A stretch of DNA of 64,000 nt, taken from NCBI RefSeq assembly GCF_001654915.1, contig NZ_LXEQ01000028.1; one strand, written 5' to 3'. Shown piece by piece: positions 42,729 through 51,465 of the stretch (positions are counted from its first letter, which is position 1; each line of letters opens with the position of its first letter). The position numbers and the translations under genes were made by a program. Source of the DNA: Buttiauxella ferragutiae. Lineage in GTDB: Bacteria > Pseudomonadota > Gammaproteobacteria > Enterobacterales > Enterobacteriaceae. The notes beneath the pieces were generated by a model that ran no database searches, was not told where the DNA came from, and saw only the letters and a list, made by a program, of their open reading frames with translations.

Positions 42729-44417
42729 ATGATGAAACAAGAATTGACGCAAACCACGATGAATACCGCGCAGGATAAAATTGCTCGCCTACGCCAGCGC
42801 TTTTTGGAACGCATCCCGAAGATGCTGGGCCAGGCCGAAGAGCTGTTGGCTAAATTAAGCGCCCAGCCGAATGAAACGGACAGCAAGCAACTGCATCTGC
42901 TGTTGCACAGTATTCATGGCACCAGCGCTTCGTTTGGCTTCAGTAAAATCTCCAGCCAGGCGTCTGAAGGTGAGTATTTGTTGGTGAATCATCCGCTTGA
43001 TGAGGCGCTGTTTGGCAAATTAGCTCAGGTTATCAGGCAGTTGTATGCGTTGACGGAAGAGCAGGCGGAAAGCGCGCGTCGCGGTGGAGATGCGTTGGTT
43101 AAATTCCCGATTGCTGCCTCCAGCCAGGAAGAAGTGGCGATTAACCGCACCATCAAGCCCGTTTACCTGTGTGATGATGAAAGCGAGCAGGCCGAATTGC
43201 TGGCGACTCAGTTGCGTTGTTTTGGCTTCATTTGTTATGTCTTTACCAACACCGCCGATTTTACCAAGGCGGTGATTTCACAGCCGCCGTCAGTGGTGAT
43301 TATGGATGTCAGTTTCCCCGAGCACGCCTACGGCGGCCCGCTGGCAATGTCGGATCTGAAAAAGAAAGTCGGCACGCCGTTCCCGGTGCTCTATCTTTCC
43401 TGTCACAGCCATTTCCACGCGCGGATTAATGCGATAAAAGCGGGCTGCGATGGTTACTACGTGAAACCCGCCGCCACCACCGATTTAGTGCAGGAGCTGC
43501 ATCGCTTAACGCAGCCTTCGCTGAAAAAACCGTATCAGGTGTTGTTGATTGACGATGAGCCGGAAGTGGCGCAGTACAACGCAGAAATGTTGCGCATGGC
43601 GGGCATGGAAGTACACGTGCTTTCGCGAATTCCACATTTGCTGAATGTCCTGAATACCCATCCGATCGACATTGTGCTGATGGATTTCCATATGCCGGAA
43701 TACAGCGGCGAAGAGCTGACCAAACTGATCCGCCAGATCCCGCAGCACATCGGTTTGCCTATCGCGTATCTTTCCAGCGAAACCAATAAAACCACCCAGT
43801 TTGGCGCGATGAGCACCGGTGCGGAAGATTTCATTATCAAGCAGGCCGACCCGCAGGAGCTGATTAACGCGGTGTCGATTCGCGCGGAAAGAATGCGCAC
43901 CCTGCGTGCCCGTATGTCGCAAGACAGCTTGACCGGTTTGTATAACCACTCGACCACCACCCATTATCTGGAAAGTGCGATCACTGAATCCAAATATAGC
44001 GGTGTGCCTTTCAGCCTGGTGATGGTCGATTTAGATCACTTCAAAAGCATCAATGATACTTACGGCCATGTGGCGGGCGACCAGGTGATCCTCGGGATCT
44101 CACAGCTGTTTTCTCATCGCCTGCGCAGTACCGATATTGTTGGCCGTTACGGTGGTGAAGAGTTCGCGATCATTATGCCGGGGACCACCAAAGAGCAGGC
44201 GGCGGCGGTGGTGGAACGGCTGCGCCAGGGGTTTGAAAAGATTCACTTCTCGGTCAACCAGACGCGTTTTAGCAACACGTTCAGTGCTGGCATTGCCTCG
44301 TGGCTGCCGGGCGACGAAATCGACACCATCCGCGACCGTGCCGACCAGGCGTTGTATAGCGCCAAACAGCGAGGCCGCAATCGCTATTGCCTGGCTGAAG
44401 ATAGGGAGGTCGCATGA
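42729..44417 (+). CDS. HPt-REC-REC-GGDEF diguanylate cyclase, output of the Wsp-like system
   Basis: 562 residues. Residues about 15-110 form an HPt domain (LLLHSIHGTSASFGF). Receiver 1 (about 145-260) has CDDE, acceptor in VIMDVSFPE and YYVKPA. Receiver 2 (about 270-385) has IDDE, acceptor in VLMDFHMPE and FIIKQA. The C-terminal GGDEF domain has RYGGEEF and an intact RxxD inhibitory site (RSTD, five residues before GGEEF). It should make c-di-GMP when phosphorylated and be product-inhibited. WspR has only one receiver and no HPt, so this version suggests a His-Asp relay. The start has no strong ribosome binding site; ATG 42759 is an alternative. Confidence 0.93.
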   Translation: MMKQELTQTTMNTAQDKIARLRQRFLERIPKMLGQAEELLAKLSAQPNETDSKQLHLLLHSIHGTSASFGFSKISSQASEGEYLLVNHPLDEALFGKLAQVIRQLYALTEEQAESARRGGDALVKFPIAASSQEEVAINRTIKPVYLCDDESEQAELLATQLRCFGFICYVFTNTADFTKAVISQPPSVVIMDVSFPEHAYGGPLAMSDLKKKVGTPFPVLYLSCHSHFHARINAIKAGCDGYYVKPAATTDLVQELHRLTQPSLKKPYQVLLIDDEPEVAQYNAEMLRMAGMEVHVLSRIPHLLNVLNTHPIDIVLMDFHMPEYSGEELTKLIRQIPQHIGLPIAYLSSETNKTTQFGAMSTGAEDFIIKQADPQELINAVSIRAERMRTLRARMSQDSLTGLYNHSTTTHYLESAITESKYSGVPFSLVMVDLDHFKSINDTYGHVAGDQVILGISQLFSHRLRSTDIVGRYGGEEFAIIMPGTTKEQAAAVVERLRQGFEKIHFSVNQTRFSNTFSAGIASWLPGDEIDTIRDRADQALYSAKQRGRNRYCLAEDREVA

Positions 44418-44938
44418 GCGAGCCATTAGAGCAAATCCTCAGCCAGTATCAGACCGAAAAGCGCGAAATTACCAATGTCGACGAGCCGCAGTGCAGCCTG
44501 GTGTTATTTAAAGTCGCCGATAAAAACTTTGCTTTTTACGGCGCGCAAATCAAAGAGATTCTGGCCGACCGCCCGATTTCCTGGGTGCCAGGTTGCCCGC
44601 CCTCGCTTGAAGGGGTAATCAATCACCGTGGGCGCGTGGAGTCAGTGATTACCCTTAACTCGCTGATTGAAACGCCTGCGGCGGAGAACGTCGCTAAGCG
44701 CACTATCCTGATGGGGCGTGGCCAGAAAATGCAAAGCGGGATTCTGGTCGACAAATTAGTCGATGTGCTGGACGTCGCGCAGAGCCAGATTCATCCGGCG
44801 GCTGAGCATTTATCTGCCGCCATGCAGAAAGTGGTAGTGGGGATTGTGCCTGTTGGGAAAGAGTATTTCGCTTTATTAGATTTGGATTTAATTTTTGAGC
44901 GTTACCTGGAAACCAGCGGTTATGACGCACTCGCTTAA
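44414..44938 (+). CDS. CheW-like coupling protein
   Basis: 174 residues; a CheW fold (CSLVLFKVADKNFAFYGAQI; ISWVPGCPPSLEGVINHRGR; ILVDKLVDVLDV; ALLDLDLIF), with a short N-terminal extension. It links the kinase to the receptor in the array. It shares ATGA with the cyclase gene, so it is translationally coupled. Confidence 0.92.
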   Translation: MSEPLEQILSQYQTEKREITNVDEPQCSLVLFKVADKNFAFYGAQIKEILADRPISWVPGCPPSLEGVINHRGRVESVITLNSLIETPAAENVAKRTILMGRGQKMQSGILVDKLVDVLDVAQSQIHPAAEHLSAAMQKVVVGIVPVGKEYFALLDLDLIFERYLETSGYDALA

Positions 44939-45278
44939 CCTTGCGTGCGTGCGTATCACGCTTGGGGATGTGCATTTTTATATTCCGGCAGACCAGGTGC
45001 AGCGTTGTGCGCTGGTGGATTATGAAGCCGATGACGTCCCACGTCTTAGCCAATGGCTAGGTTTACCTGATGAGCCAGAGCAGGGTTTGCATCTGCATTT
45101 GTGGGTGCCCGCCAGCGGTGTGGCAGAGGGCTGGTATTTCTGGGGCGAGCTGGAAAATGTGACGCTGCCAGCGAGTGATATTTTCCCACTGCCCGCGCTT
45201 ATGCAGCACTGTTGCCAGCTCCCGGCGCTGCGGGCGTTAGTGAAAGATGAAAGTTTTAGCCCGTTGTTGAGTTGGTGA
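44922..45278 (+). CDS. Small protein ending the chemosensory operon, possibly a reduced CheW
   Basis: 118 residues from ATG 44922, which overlaps the CheW stop by 17 bases; a longer in-frame start at 44895 would overlap more. The opening LACVRITLGDVHFYIPADQV looks like the first strands of a CheW domain, but the rest (HLHLWVPASGVAEGWYFWGEL; LPALMQHCCQLPAL) matches nothing I know. Wsp systems have two CheW-like proteins (WspB and WspD), so this may be a shortened second coupler. No signal peptide. Function not assigned. Confidence 0.7.
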   Translation: MTHSLNLACVRITLGDVHFYIPADQVQRCALVDYEADDVPRLSQWLGLPDEPEQGLHLHLWVPASGVAEGWYFWGELENVTLPASDIFPLPALMQHCCQLPALRALVKDESFSPLLSW

Positions 45279-45288
45279 GACACCGTCA

Positions 45289-45318
45289 CGTAGGGCGCGC
45301 AAGCGCAGCGCCCCCGCC
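45289..45318. repeat. REP-like palindrome (GTAGGGCG/GCGCCCCCGCC variant)
   Basis: CGTAGGGCGCGCAAGCGCAG then CGCCCCCGCC, between the convergent chemosensory operon and the secreted-protein gene. A related copy is at 46258-46286. It likely acts as the operon 3' end. Confidence 0.65.
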
Positions 45319-45342
45319 AGCCTTTAAGGCTCACAATCTGAT

Positions 45343-46179
45343 TTATTCAAGCTGGTTTACCGTAATTTCAGATTCTGAATTATCGCGACGGACAATGCCG
45401 TAAATTATTTTGTTTTCTACACTGCGATCATAAGCAATGCCTTGCCCGGAAATATCAGCCTTAATGGTATTGACCCAATTGAGCACTGATCCCATTTTTG
45501 GAATTTCCAGAACATATATAGCTGGGTTGTCATGCCCTGTTATATAGAGTTTGCCATCCTTTCCCCATGAACCGCCAGAATTGCTCATGTCATCAAACAG
45601 ATCAATTAAAGCATCGGGGAACACCCAGCTTTCCTGTACTTGCCACTTATCGTCGAAGCGCACAAGTTGGGTATTATATTTATTGCCGTATACCGAAGAG
45701 CTTTTTCCAAAGACACGATTGTAATTAGCAAAAGCCCCCCACCAAACCCCGTTCGCATCGCGATCAATCCAGGTTAGCGAGCCACGGTCAATACCGAAAC
45801 TATAACTGCTAACATGCGCCAATGTTGCGGTATCCCAGATTTCAACAGAACTGGTCATCGGCCACTGCGGGTAGTTTGTATGGGCTGCATAGAGCTTCCC
45901 ATCGAATACCACACCGCTATCAAGATGGCTTAAAGGCCCCTCTTTTTCACCTTGCCAGCGTGCTAATTCGCGGCCGGTGTTTTTATCCATTTTTACGATG
46001 GTCTGATTGTTTATCGCATAAAATGCCTGGCCATCTACCGCAACAGCCTGACGAGCTTCCTTAACAGAATAACGCTTAATGGTGGTGGCCTGAGACGTCT
46101 CTGGTATTGCCTGTTCAGCAAGAGAGGAAAATGAGGCGAACAGGCAAAGTAAACATGCTGAAGTGTAATTAATTTTCAT
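45343..46179 (-). CDS. Secreted protein with beta-propeller-like repeats, function unknown
   Basis: 278 residues from ATG 46179, which gives a normal signal peptide (MKINYTSACLLCLFASFSSLAEQ); eleven codons upstream in frame are unlikely to be used. The mature part has repeated four-strand patterns with aspartates and aromatic residues (AFYAINNQTIVKMDKNTGRE; SGVVFDGKLYAAHTNYPQWP; GSWGKDGKLYITGHDNPAIY), suggesting a periplasmic beta-propeller. I do not recognise the family. It is convergent with the chemosensory operon and divergent from dgcP, so it may be a periplasmic accessory, but nothing in the sequence links it to either. Confidence 0.75.
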   Translation of the reverse strand: MKINYTSACLLCLFASFSSLAEQAIPETSQATTIKRYSVKEARQAVAVDGQAFYAINNQTIVKMDKNTGRELARWQGEKEGPLSHLDSGVVFDGKLYAAHTNYPQWPMTSSVEIWDTATLAHVSSYSFGIDRGSLTWIDRDANGVWWGAFANYNRVFGKSSSVYGNKYNTQLVRFDDKWQVQESWVFPDALIDLFDDMSNSGGSWGKDGKLYITGHDNPAIYVLEIPKMGSVLNWVNTIKADISGQGIAYDRSVENKIIYGIVRRDNSESEITVNQLE

Positions 46180-46257
46180 AAGTATCCTTACAGAATTATT
46201 AGTTTTCAGCATGCTAATTATCTTTTATTTCAGTGGTATGACAAAGCAGAGCTATCA

Positions 46258-46286
46258 GTAGGGCGGGCAAGTGTTGCGCCCCCGCC
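46258..46286. repeat. REP-like palindrome between divergent genes
   Basis: GTAGGGCGGGCAAGTGTTGC then GCCCCCGCC, in the 237-bp divergent gap between the secreted-protein gene and dgcP. The rest of the gap shows no clear promoter boxes. Confidence 0.6.
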
Positions 46287-46416
46287 AATAGGTAAAATTC
46301 GCCTCCGTACTCAATTCTCAACTCCGCCAGAAGCACTCATATTAAAAATATGTTAAAAACGAGCCTGAACCCGGCTTTCGTCTGCGCACTATTTTTAATA
46401 CAGGTAATCATGCTTT

Positions 46417-47454
46417 ATGTCTGACAATCTTATCGAGCGAATTTCCACGGCGTTAGAATCTGAATATACCCTCGAAGGTCTTGTCCGACAGCTGCTTGAA
46501 ATGCTCGAACTGGTGACCAATATGGAGTCAACTTACCTGACTCGCATTGAACCGGATGGCAGCTTCCAACATATCCTTTTTTCCCGTAACACCCGGCAAA
46601 TGCAGATTCCCGAAGGGCTTTCTGTGCCGTGGGGCGATACGCTTTGCAAGCGTGCGCTGGACGAAGGAAAGCGCTACACCAGCGATGTCGCCAGTGTCTG
46701 GGGCGATTCCCAGGCCGCGAAAGTGTTGGGTATCACTACTTATGTCAGCACGCCAGTTACCCTTGCGGATGGCTCACTTTATGGCACGCTTTGTGCGGCC
46801 AGCTCCGAACACCGGGTGTTGAATGAGCGCAGTGAACAAGTTCTGCAACTCTTCGCGCAGTTGATTGCTCAACAGATCCAGAATGAGCGGCTGTTACAGC
46901 AGTTACAGCAGGCCAATGTCGCGCTGACCACCGCCAGCTATACTGATGAGCTGACGGGATTGCCCAACCGTCGCGCTGTTTTTGAAGAGTTACCTAAACT
47001 CTTTTCCAGGGCGCGTGATGAAGCGCGTTACGTGCTGTTAGCCTTTACCGATCTCGATGATTTCAAACAGATCAATGATGTTTATGGTCACGATGCTGGC
47101 GATGATTTCCTGCGGGCAGTGGGGCAACGCCTGAAAGAGGGGGTTCGCGCTCACGAAGTACTAGGCCGGGTCGGTGGCGATGAATTCGTGGTCGCAGGCG
47201 TTGGGCCTGGTGAGTTTGACGAGGCGCAATTTGCGGCAGACGCCTTCAAAATTCGCCTGGCAAACTTGCTGATGGGCAAGTATCAGCTACATTCCAGTGT
47301 GATTAATTATGCTGGCCCAAGTATTGGGGTTATCGCGGTTAATCCGGCGCTAACCGATCATGATCAGGCCTTGCGAGAAGCGGATACCGCGATGTATCTC
47401 GAGAAAGAACGGCGGCGGGATCTGGCCATTACTACATTAAACCCCCCTAAATAA
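46417..47454 (+). CDS. dgcP: DgcP-like GAF-GGDEF diguanylate cyclase
   Basis: 345 residues, cytoplasmic. A GAF domain (about 15-160) is followed by a GGDEF domain (about 185-340). It is co-linear with my recollection of E. coli DgcP (YeaP): the N-terminal LVRQLLEMLELVTNMESTYL, CKRALDE, SLYGTLCAASSEHR, SYTDELTGLPNRRAVFE and the active site RVGGDEF. It makes c-di-GMP. The RxxD inhibitory site reads RAHE, so feedback inhibition may be weak. In E. coli yeaP lies elsewhere, so its place here next to yqeF is a rearrangement or an extra copy. It is followed by yqeF 19 bases downstream. Confidence 0.9.
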   Translation: MSDNLIERISTALESEYTLEGLVRQLLEMLELVTNMESTYLTRIEPDGSFQHILFSRNTRQMQIPEGLSVPWGDTLCKRALDEGKRYTSDVASVWGDSQAAKVLGITTYVSTPVTLADGSLYGTLCAASSEHRVLNERSEQVLQLFAQLIAQQIQNERLLQQLQQANVALTTASYTDELTGLPNRRAVFEELPKLFSRARDEARYVLLAFTDLDDFKQINDVYGHDAGDDFLRAVGQRLKEGVRAHEVLGRVGGDEFVVAGVGPGEFDEAQFAADAFKIRLANLLMGKYQLHSSVINYAGPSIGVIAVNPALTDHDQALREADTAMYLEKERRRDLAITTLNPPK

Positions 47455-47473
47455 TTCTAATATTGCGGAGTTA

Positions 47474-48658
47474 ATGATGAAAGACGTCGTTATCGTTGGA
47501 GCCGCTCGCACGGCCATCGGTTGTTTTCAGGGTGCACTTTCCCCACGCACAGCCTCTGAGTTGGGCAGTGCGGTTGTCAAAGCCTTGCTCGAGCGCAGTG
47601 GTGTGAGCGAACAAGAAGTTGACGAAGTGATTCTTGGCCAGGTGTTGACCGCCGGGGCCGGGCAAAACCCTGCCCGACAAACGGCGATCAATAGCGGTTT
47701 GCCGTGGTCTGTTTCGGCAATCACCATTAACGACGTGTGTGGCTCCGGCTTAAAAGCCTTACACCTGGCGACTCAGGCAATTCAATGCGGTGAAGCCGAT
47801 GTGGTGATTGCGGGCGGTCAGGAGAATATGAGCCGGGCGCCGCATGTGCTGGCGGACAGCCGCAATGGCGCAGGTTTAGGCAACAGCCAACTGATCGACA
47901 GCCTGGTGCATGACGGGCTGTGGGATGCATTTAACGATTACCATATGGGCGTCACCGCTGAAAACCTCGCCCGCGAATATGGCATCAGCCGCGAAAGCCA
48001 GGATGCGTACGCTCTGGCGTCGCAGCACAAAGCGCGGGTGGCTATCGATTCCGGGCGTTTTAAAGATGAAATTGTGCCGGTGACGGTGGAGTTGAATGCC
48101 GGTAAATCGGTGATTGTCGATACAGACGAACAGCCGCAAACCGATGCCAGCGCGGAAGCTCTGGCGCAGCTGCGCCCAACGTTTGATAGCCAGGGCAGCG
48201 TGACCGCGGGTAATGCATCGTCGATTAATGATGGTGCCGCCGCGGTGTTAATGATGAGTGCCAGTAAAGCCGAAGAACTGAATCTGCCCGTGCTGGCGCG
48301 CATCCGTGCTTTTGCCAGCGTGGGTGTGGATCCTGCGTATATGGGGATTGCACCCGTGACCGCCACCCAGCGTTGCCTTGAGCGCGCGGGCTGGTCGCTT
48401 GATGAGCTGGATCTTATCGAAGCCAATGAAGCCTTTGCGGCACAGGCGCTTTCGGTTGGCAAAATGCTGGAGTGGGATGAGCGCAAGGTCAATGTCAACG
48501 GCGGCGCGCTGGCGTTGGGGCATCCGATTGGTGCGTCCGGCTGCCGAATCCTGGTTTCACTGGTGCATGAAATGATTAAACGCGATGCCAAGAAAGGGCT
48601 GGCGACATTATGTATTGGTGGCGGGCAGGGCGTAGCACTGGCCATCGAGCGCGATTAA
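47474..48658 (+). CDS. yqeF: Acetyl-CoA C-acetyltransferase (thiolase) YqeF
   Basis: 394 residues; a degradative-type thiolase joining or cleaving acetyl-CoA and acetoacetyl-CoA. Catalytic residues are visible: nucleophilic Cys in NDVCGSGLKAL, His in ALGHPIGASG and Cys in TLCIGGGQG; also NEAFAAQAL and GGQENMS. MKDVVIVGA is near-identical to E. coli YqeF, which also lies beside kdu genes. GGAG precedes the start; ATG 47477 is an equally good start. It marks the return to conserved backbone after the accessory block. Confidence 0.93.
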   Translation: MMKDVVIVGAARTAIGCFQGALSPRTASELGSAVVKALLERSGVSEQEVDEVILGQVLTAGAGQNPARQTAINSGLPWSVSAITINDVCGSGLKALHLATQAIQCGEADVVIAGGQENMSRAPHVLADSRNGAGLGNSQLIDSLVHDGLWDAFNDYHMGVTAENLAREYGISRESQDAYALASQHKARVAIDSGRFKDEIVPVTVELNAGKSVIVDTDEQPQTDASAEALAQLRPTFDSQGSVTAGNASSINDGAAAVLMMSASKAEELNLPVLARIRAFASVGVDPAYMGIAPVTATQRCLERAGWSLDELDLIEANEAFAAQALSVGKMLEWDERKVNVNGGALALGHPIGASGCRILVSLVHEMIKRDAKKGLATLCIGGGQGVALAIERD

Positions 48659-49038
48659 TTTCAGTTACACCGGGTGGATGCCGCTAACGCGAATCCACCC
48701 TGCATTTTCCATTTGTACAACTCATCTGCTTTCTCTCCTTCTTGAGTTATTAAACTCATCCTAATTTCATTCATATTTTTATGCCCTGTAATATCCTTAA
48801 GTAAATAAATTGAAAGTTTATTGAAATGTTTGCTTATTTATGGTTGCGAGCATTCCAATGTGATTTCTGTCGCGAAATTTTATAACTAGTTATTATTTTT
48901 CTTTATGTTTTCCGCTAAGTTTCGGACGCGATCGTTTATTTTTTTGATACCTGTCACACATATTGCCATGTGTGTATTTTGACATAAATTTTTACGATCC
49001 CGATCACTAAAATAATGTTCGTTTAAAAATAAACTTCA
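48659..49038. promoter_or_regulatory. AT-rich kdgM upstream region
   Basis: After a REP-like unit at 48668-48706, about 330 bp of AT-rich DNA. Features seen are a CRP-half-site-like AATGTGATTTCTGTCGCG (about 48857) and an inverted pair CACACAT/ATGTGTG (48955-48974). A TTGACA at 48979-48984 has no well-spaced -10 box. This fits a CRP- and KdgR-controlled porin promoter, but the exact start cannot be fixed. Confidence 0.4.
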
Positions 49039-49068
49039 GTTTCATAAAAATGAAACGATATTTCAATG
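49039..49068. promoter_or_regulatory. KdgR-type operator and hairpin in kdgM leader
   Basis: ATGAAACGATATTTCAAT (49050-49067) fits the KdgR box pattern TGAAAC-N3-GTTTCA with one change. It overlaps a perfect inverted repeat GTTTCAT-AAAA-ATGAAAC (49039-49056). The box lies immediately before the ribosome binding site. Confidence 0.6.
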
Positions 49069-49082
49069 AAGGGAATGCGAAC

Positions 49083-49766
49083 ATGTTGAAGAAAGCTCTG
49101 GGTGTGGTTGTTCTTTGTGGTGTTAGTGTTGCAGCACAGGCAGTCACTGTAGATTTACGTCATGAATATATTGATGCTGGTACTAACGCAGACCGTGTTG
49201 CCGTTTCTCACCGTTTTGAAAATGGTTTAGGTTTCAGCGTTGAAGCAAAATGGAAATCTGGCGGCACCAATAAAGATGAACCATTTGCAGATTTGATTGG
49301 TAATGGTCATGAAGACCAAATTAGCTGGCGCTGGAAAGCATCAAATAATATCGCTATTACACCGGCATTAACGGTCGAAAGTACGGATAACCGTACCATC
49401 TGGAAGCCGAATTTACATGCACAATATAGCTTTGATAATGGTTTTTACGTGGCAGCACGTTACCGTTATGAATATACGCGCTACCCAAATGATGCTAAGA
49501 AAGATGATGATAAAGTGAACCGTGGCGATTTATGGGCAGGTTTCGTATTAGGCGACTGGCGTACTGAGCTGAACTATGTTTACGCGAAAAGCCAATATGA
49601 GATCCGTTCTAATAATAAGAAGGACTCTCAAGAATATAACGTGAAAGTGGCTTATAAATGGGATAAAAACTGGGCGCCGTATGCTGAGTTAGGTAATGTG
49701 AGTGGCAGTAAAACCGCAGATGAACGCCAGACGCGTTATCGTGTTGGTGTGGCCTATTCATTCTAA
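49083..49766 (+). CDS. kdgM: Oligogalacturonate-specific porin KdgM
   Basis: 227 residues from ATG 49083, with AAGGGAA at the right distance; an in-frame ATG at 49050 lies inside the operator and is rejected. A signal peptide (MLKKALGVVVLCGVSVAAQA) is followed by VTVDLRHEYIDAG, the usual KdgM opening, then alternating amphipathic strands of a 12-stranded barrel and a terminal aromatic residue (YRVGVAYSF). It lets oligogalacturonides cross the outer membrane. It is upstream of and convergent with an ogl gene, inside the pectin regulon. Confidence 0.93.
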   Translation: MLKKALGVVVLCGVSVAAQAVTVDLRHEYIDAGTNADRVAVSHRFENGLGFSVEAKWKSGGTNKDEPFADLIGNGHEDQISWRWKASNNIAITPALTVESTDNRTIWKPNLHAQYSFDNGFYVAARYRYEYTRYPNDAKKDDDKVNRGDLWAGFVLGDWRTELNYVYAKSQYEIRSNNKKDSQEYNVKVAYKWDKNWAPYAELGNVSGSKTADERQTRYRVGVAYSF

Positions 49767-49793
49767 TCGTTTCATTTTTAATTCCCTCTCCGG

Positions 49794-49821
49794 GCCTCTG
49801 CATAATAGCGGGGGCTTTTTT
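49794..49821 (+). terminator. Rho-independent terminator of kdgM
   Basis: GCCTCTGC, loop ATAATA, then GCGGGGGC (eight pairs including two G-U), followed by TTTTTT. It lies 27 bases after the stop codon. Confidence 0.85.
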
Positions 49822-49864
49822 ATATTTTGTTTTTTCCTTCACCTGGTGAAGAAGGGAATTAAAT

Positions 49865-50190
49865 GTCAGCAAAAAAAAGCCCTCTCATAAAGAGAAGGCA
49901 GAGACTGATGACAAACTTCTTCCTAGGTTGGATAAGCGTTAGCGTCATCCGACACAACTGGTGTAAATGGTGGATGACGCTAACGCTTATCCACCCTACA
50001 AAAACCCTTTGTCAGCAAAAAAAACTCTCTCATAAAGAGAGGGCAGAGACTGATGACAAACGTCTTCGTAGGTCGGATAAGCGCAGCGTCATCCGACAAA
50101 CTGGCGTAAATGGTGGATGACGCTAACGCTTATCCACCCTACAAAAAACCCTTTGTCAGCAAAAAAAAGCCCTCTCATAAAGAGAAGGCA
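49865..50190. repeat. Tandem 146/144-bp repeat carrying terminators and REP pairs
   Basis: The unit begins GTCAGCAAAAAAAA at 49865, 50011 and 50155 (the third copy is partial). Each unit has a hairpin (on the minus strand GCCTTCTC-TTTAT-GAGAGGGC followed by T8) and, in the first two, an inverted pair of REPs (for example 49924-49995 and 50068-50141). On the minus strand this gives three successive rho-independent terminators beyond ogl, so it insulates ogl from kdgM. Confidence 0.85.
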
Positions 50191-50217
50191 AGGGCCTACA
50201 CAGGACATACTCTTTTA

Positions 50218-51393
50218 TCAGGCAGAAATTAATTCCGGGTTAGCAGGCATCTTCGCAATATATAGCGCAGGTTTACCGTCTTTATCGGAGCTGAAAAGAA
50301 TGGCGCTGTCATCCGGAGTGAATGAAGGATGTGGATGCGTGACCTGGCGGCTATTGGCAAATGTTGCCCAGGATGTATCATGACGAGCGACGCGGAAATA
50401 CGCTTTTTTCGCAACATCGAAGGCATATAAATACGGGTCGTTATCGATGGTATAACCGCTGGTGTCTTTCACATCGACAGGCGTACCGGAACCGTCACCG
50501 ACTAACAGCGAACCATCAAAGTTACTCATCAGATGTGAGCATGCAGGCATCTGCATCACTTCTGCGTTAACACCCGTGTCCGGGTTGTAGCTATAAATGG
50601 TGCGGCCTTGCTGGCCTTTAAGATAAGAAACGTACATCAGAGAAGAGCCATTTGGCACCCAGAATTCATGCGTGCAGCTTTCACCTTCGGCATGCTCTTT
50701 CACTTTACGCACGTTGCTACCATCTTCGTTGACCATCCACATACGCGCATCTACCAGGTCATGCGGACCTTCATGGCAGAAGGCGACAGTGTTGTCGTCG
50801 AATGGGCGATAAATCGGATGGCCGAGCCAGTTTTTTTCCTGGTGGATCACTGCACTTTCACCAGTTTGTAGATCAACACGCAACAGGCGGCAGTTTGGAC
50901 CTTTGTGGAAAAAGTCGTGGAAGATTTTCCAGTCGTTCAATGGAACCCAGTCGTCTTTGGAGATTTCGATTCCCACCAGTTTGCTGCAATCGCTGTTAGC
51001 CACCCAGGTGCCGTAACCAACCCAATCATCAGGTACGCGGTAAACTTCACGCTCAACCAGCGTCTCAAGATTCACTTCCAACAGCGTGCGCTCGTTCTTC
51101 ACATAGTAAAGAGAGTTGTCATCAGGTGAGAGGAAGCCGCCAAAAGTGTTGTCGCCAGCGCCTTCAGTTAATTGCACCGCTTCGCCTGCGGCGATATCCA
51201 GCAGGTAGTAGTTCCAGTGGCCGTCAAATTCCCCGGCAAACAGTAGCTTGTTGCCATCATTGGTAAAGCATTTTTGATAGAAGTAATTACGATGACACGT
51301 GACTTCTGGTGGCGTTAAGCGGGTGACTTCGACGCCTGTGTCTGGGTCCTGACTCACTTCGTAAACCAGCTTAACCCGCATACCTTTAGCCAT
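50218..51393 (-). CDS. ogl: Oligogalacturonate lyase Ogl, copy 1
   Basis: 391 residues; cytoplasmic PL22 lyase with a seven-bladed propeller. It cleaves short (un)saturated galacturonides to 4-deoxy-L-threo-5-hexosulose uronate. Metal-binding residues of the family are visible as His in PACSHLMSN and Gln, His, His in RQVTHPHPSF. The N-terminal RLTPPEVTCHRNYFYQKCF and NTFGGFLSPD are typical. There is no signal peptide. It shares most of its length with the second copy at 52677. KdgR-type boxes lie in the divergent region with kduD. Confidence 0.95.
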   Translation of the reverse strand: MAKGMRVKLVYEVSQDPDTGVEVTRLTPPEVTCHRNYFYQKCFTNDGNKLLFAGEFDGHWNYYLLDIAAGEAVQLTEGAGDNTFGGFLSPDDNSLYYVKNERTLLEVNLETLVEREVYRVPDDWVGYGTWVANSDCSKLVGIEISKDDWVPLNDWKIFHDFFHKGPNCRLLRVDLQTGESAVIHQEKNWLGHPIYRPFDDNTVAFCHEGPHDLVDARMWMVNEDGSNVRKVKEHAEGESCTHEFWVPNGSSLMYVSYLKGQQGRTIYSYNPDTGVNAEVMQMPACSHLMSNFDGSLLVGDGSGTPVDVKDTSGYTIDNDPYLYAFDVAKKAYFRVARHDTSWATFANSRQVTHPHPSFTPDDSAILFSSDKDGKPALYIAKMPANPELISA

Positions 51394-51445
51394 GATGCTC
51401 TCCTTTTACCTATCGGAATTGATGAACGAACAATGGGTGCTAATT

Positions 51446-51465
51446 TATCAAAACAATGTTTCAAA
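51446..51465. promoter_or_regulatory. KdgR-type operator near ogl
   Basis: TATCAAAACAATGTTTCAAA fits TGAAACANTGTTTCA with one change in the left arm. It lies about 53 bp upstream of the ogl start, in the 379-bp ogl-kduD divergent region. Confidence 0.65.

Noticed and set aside
35637..45278. Flagellar chemotaxis operon
   Set aside because: No motility genes; the kinase carries a receiver, CheR has TPRs and the output is a GGDEF protein, which is the Wsp-like pattern.
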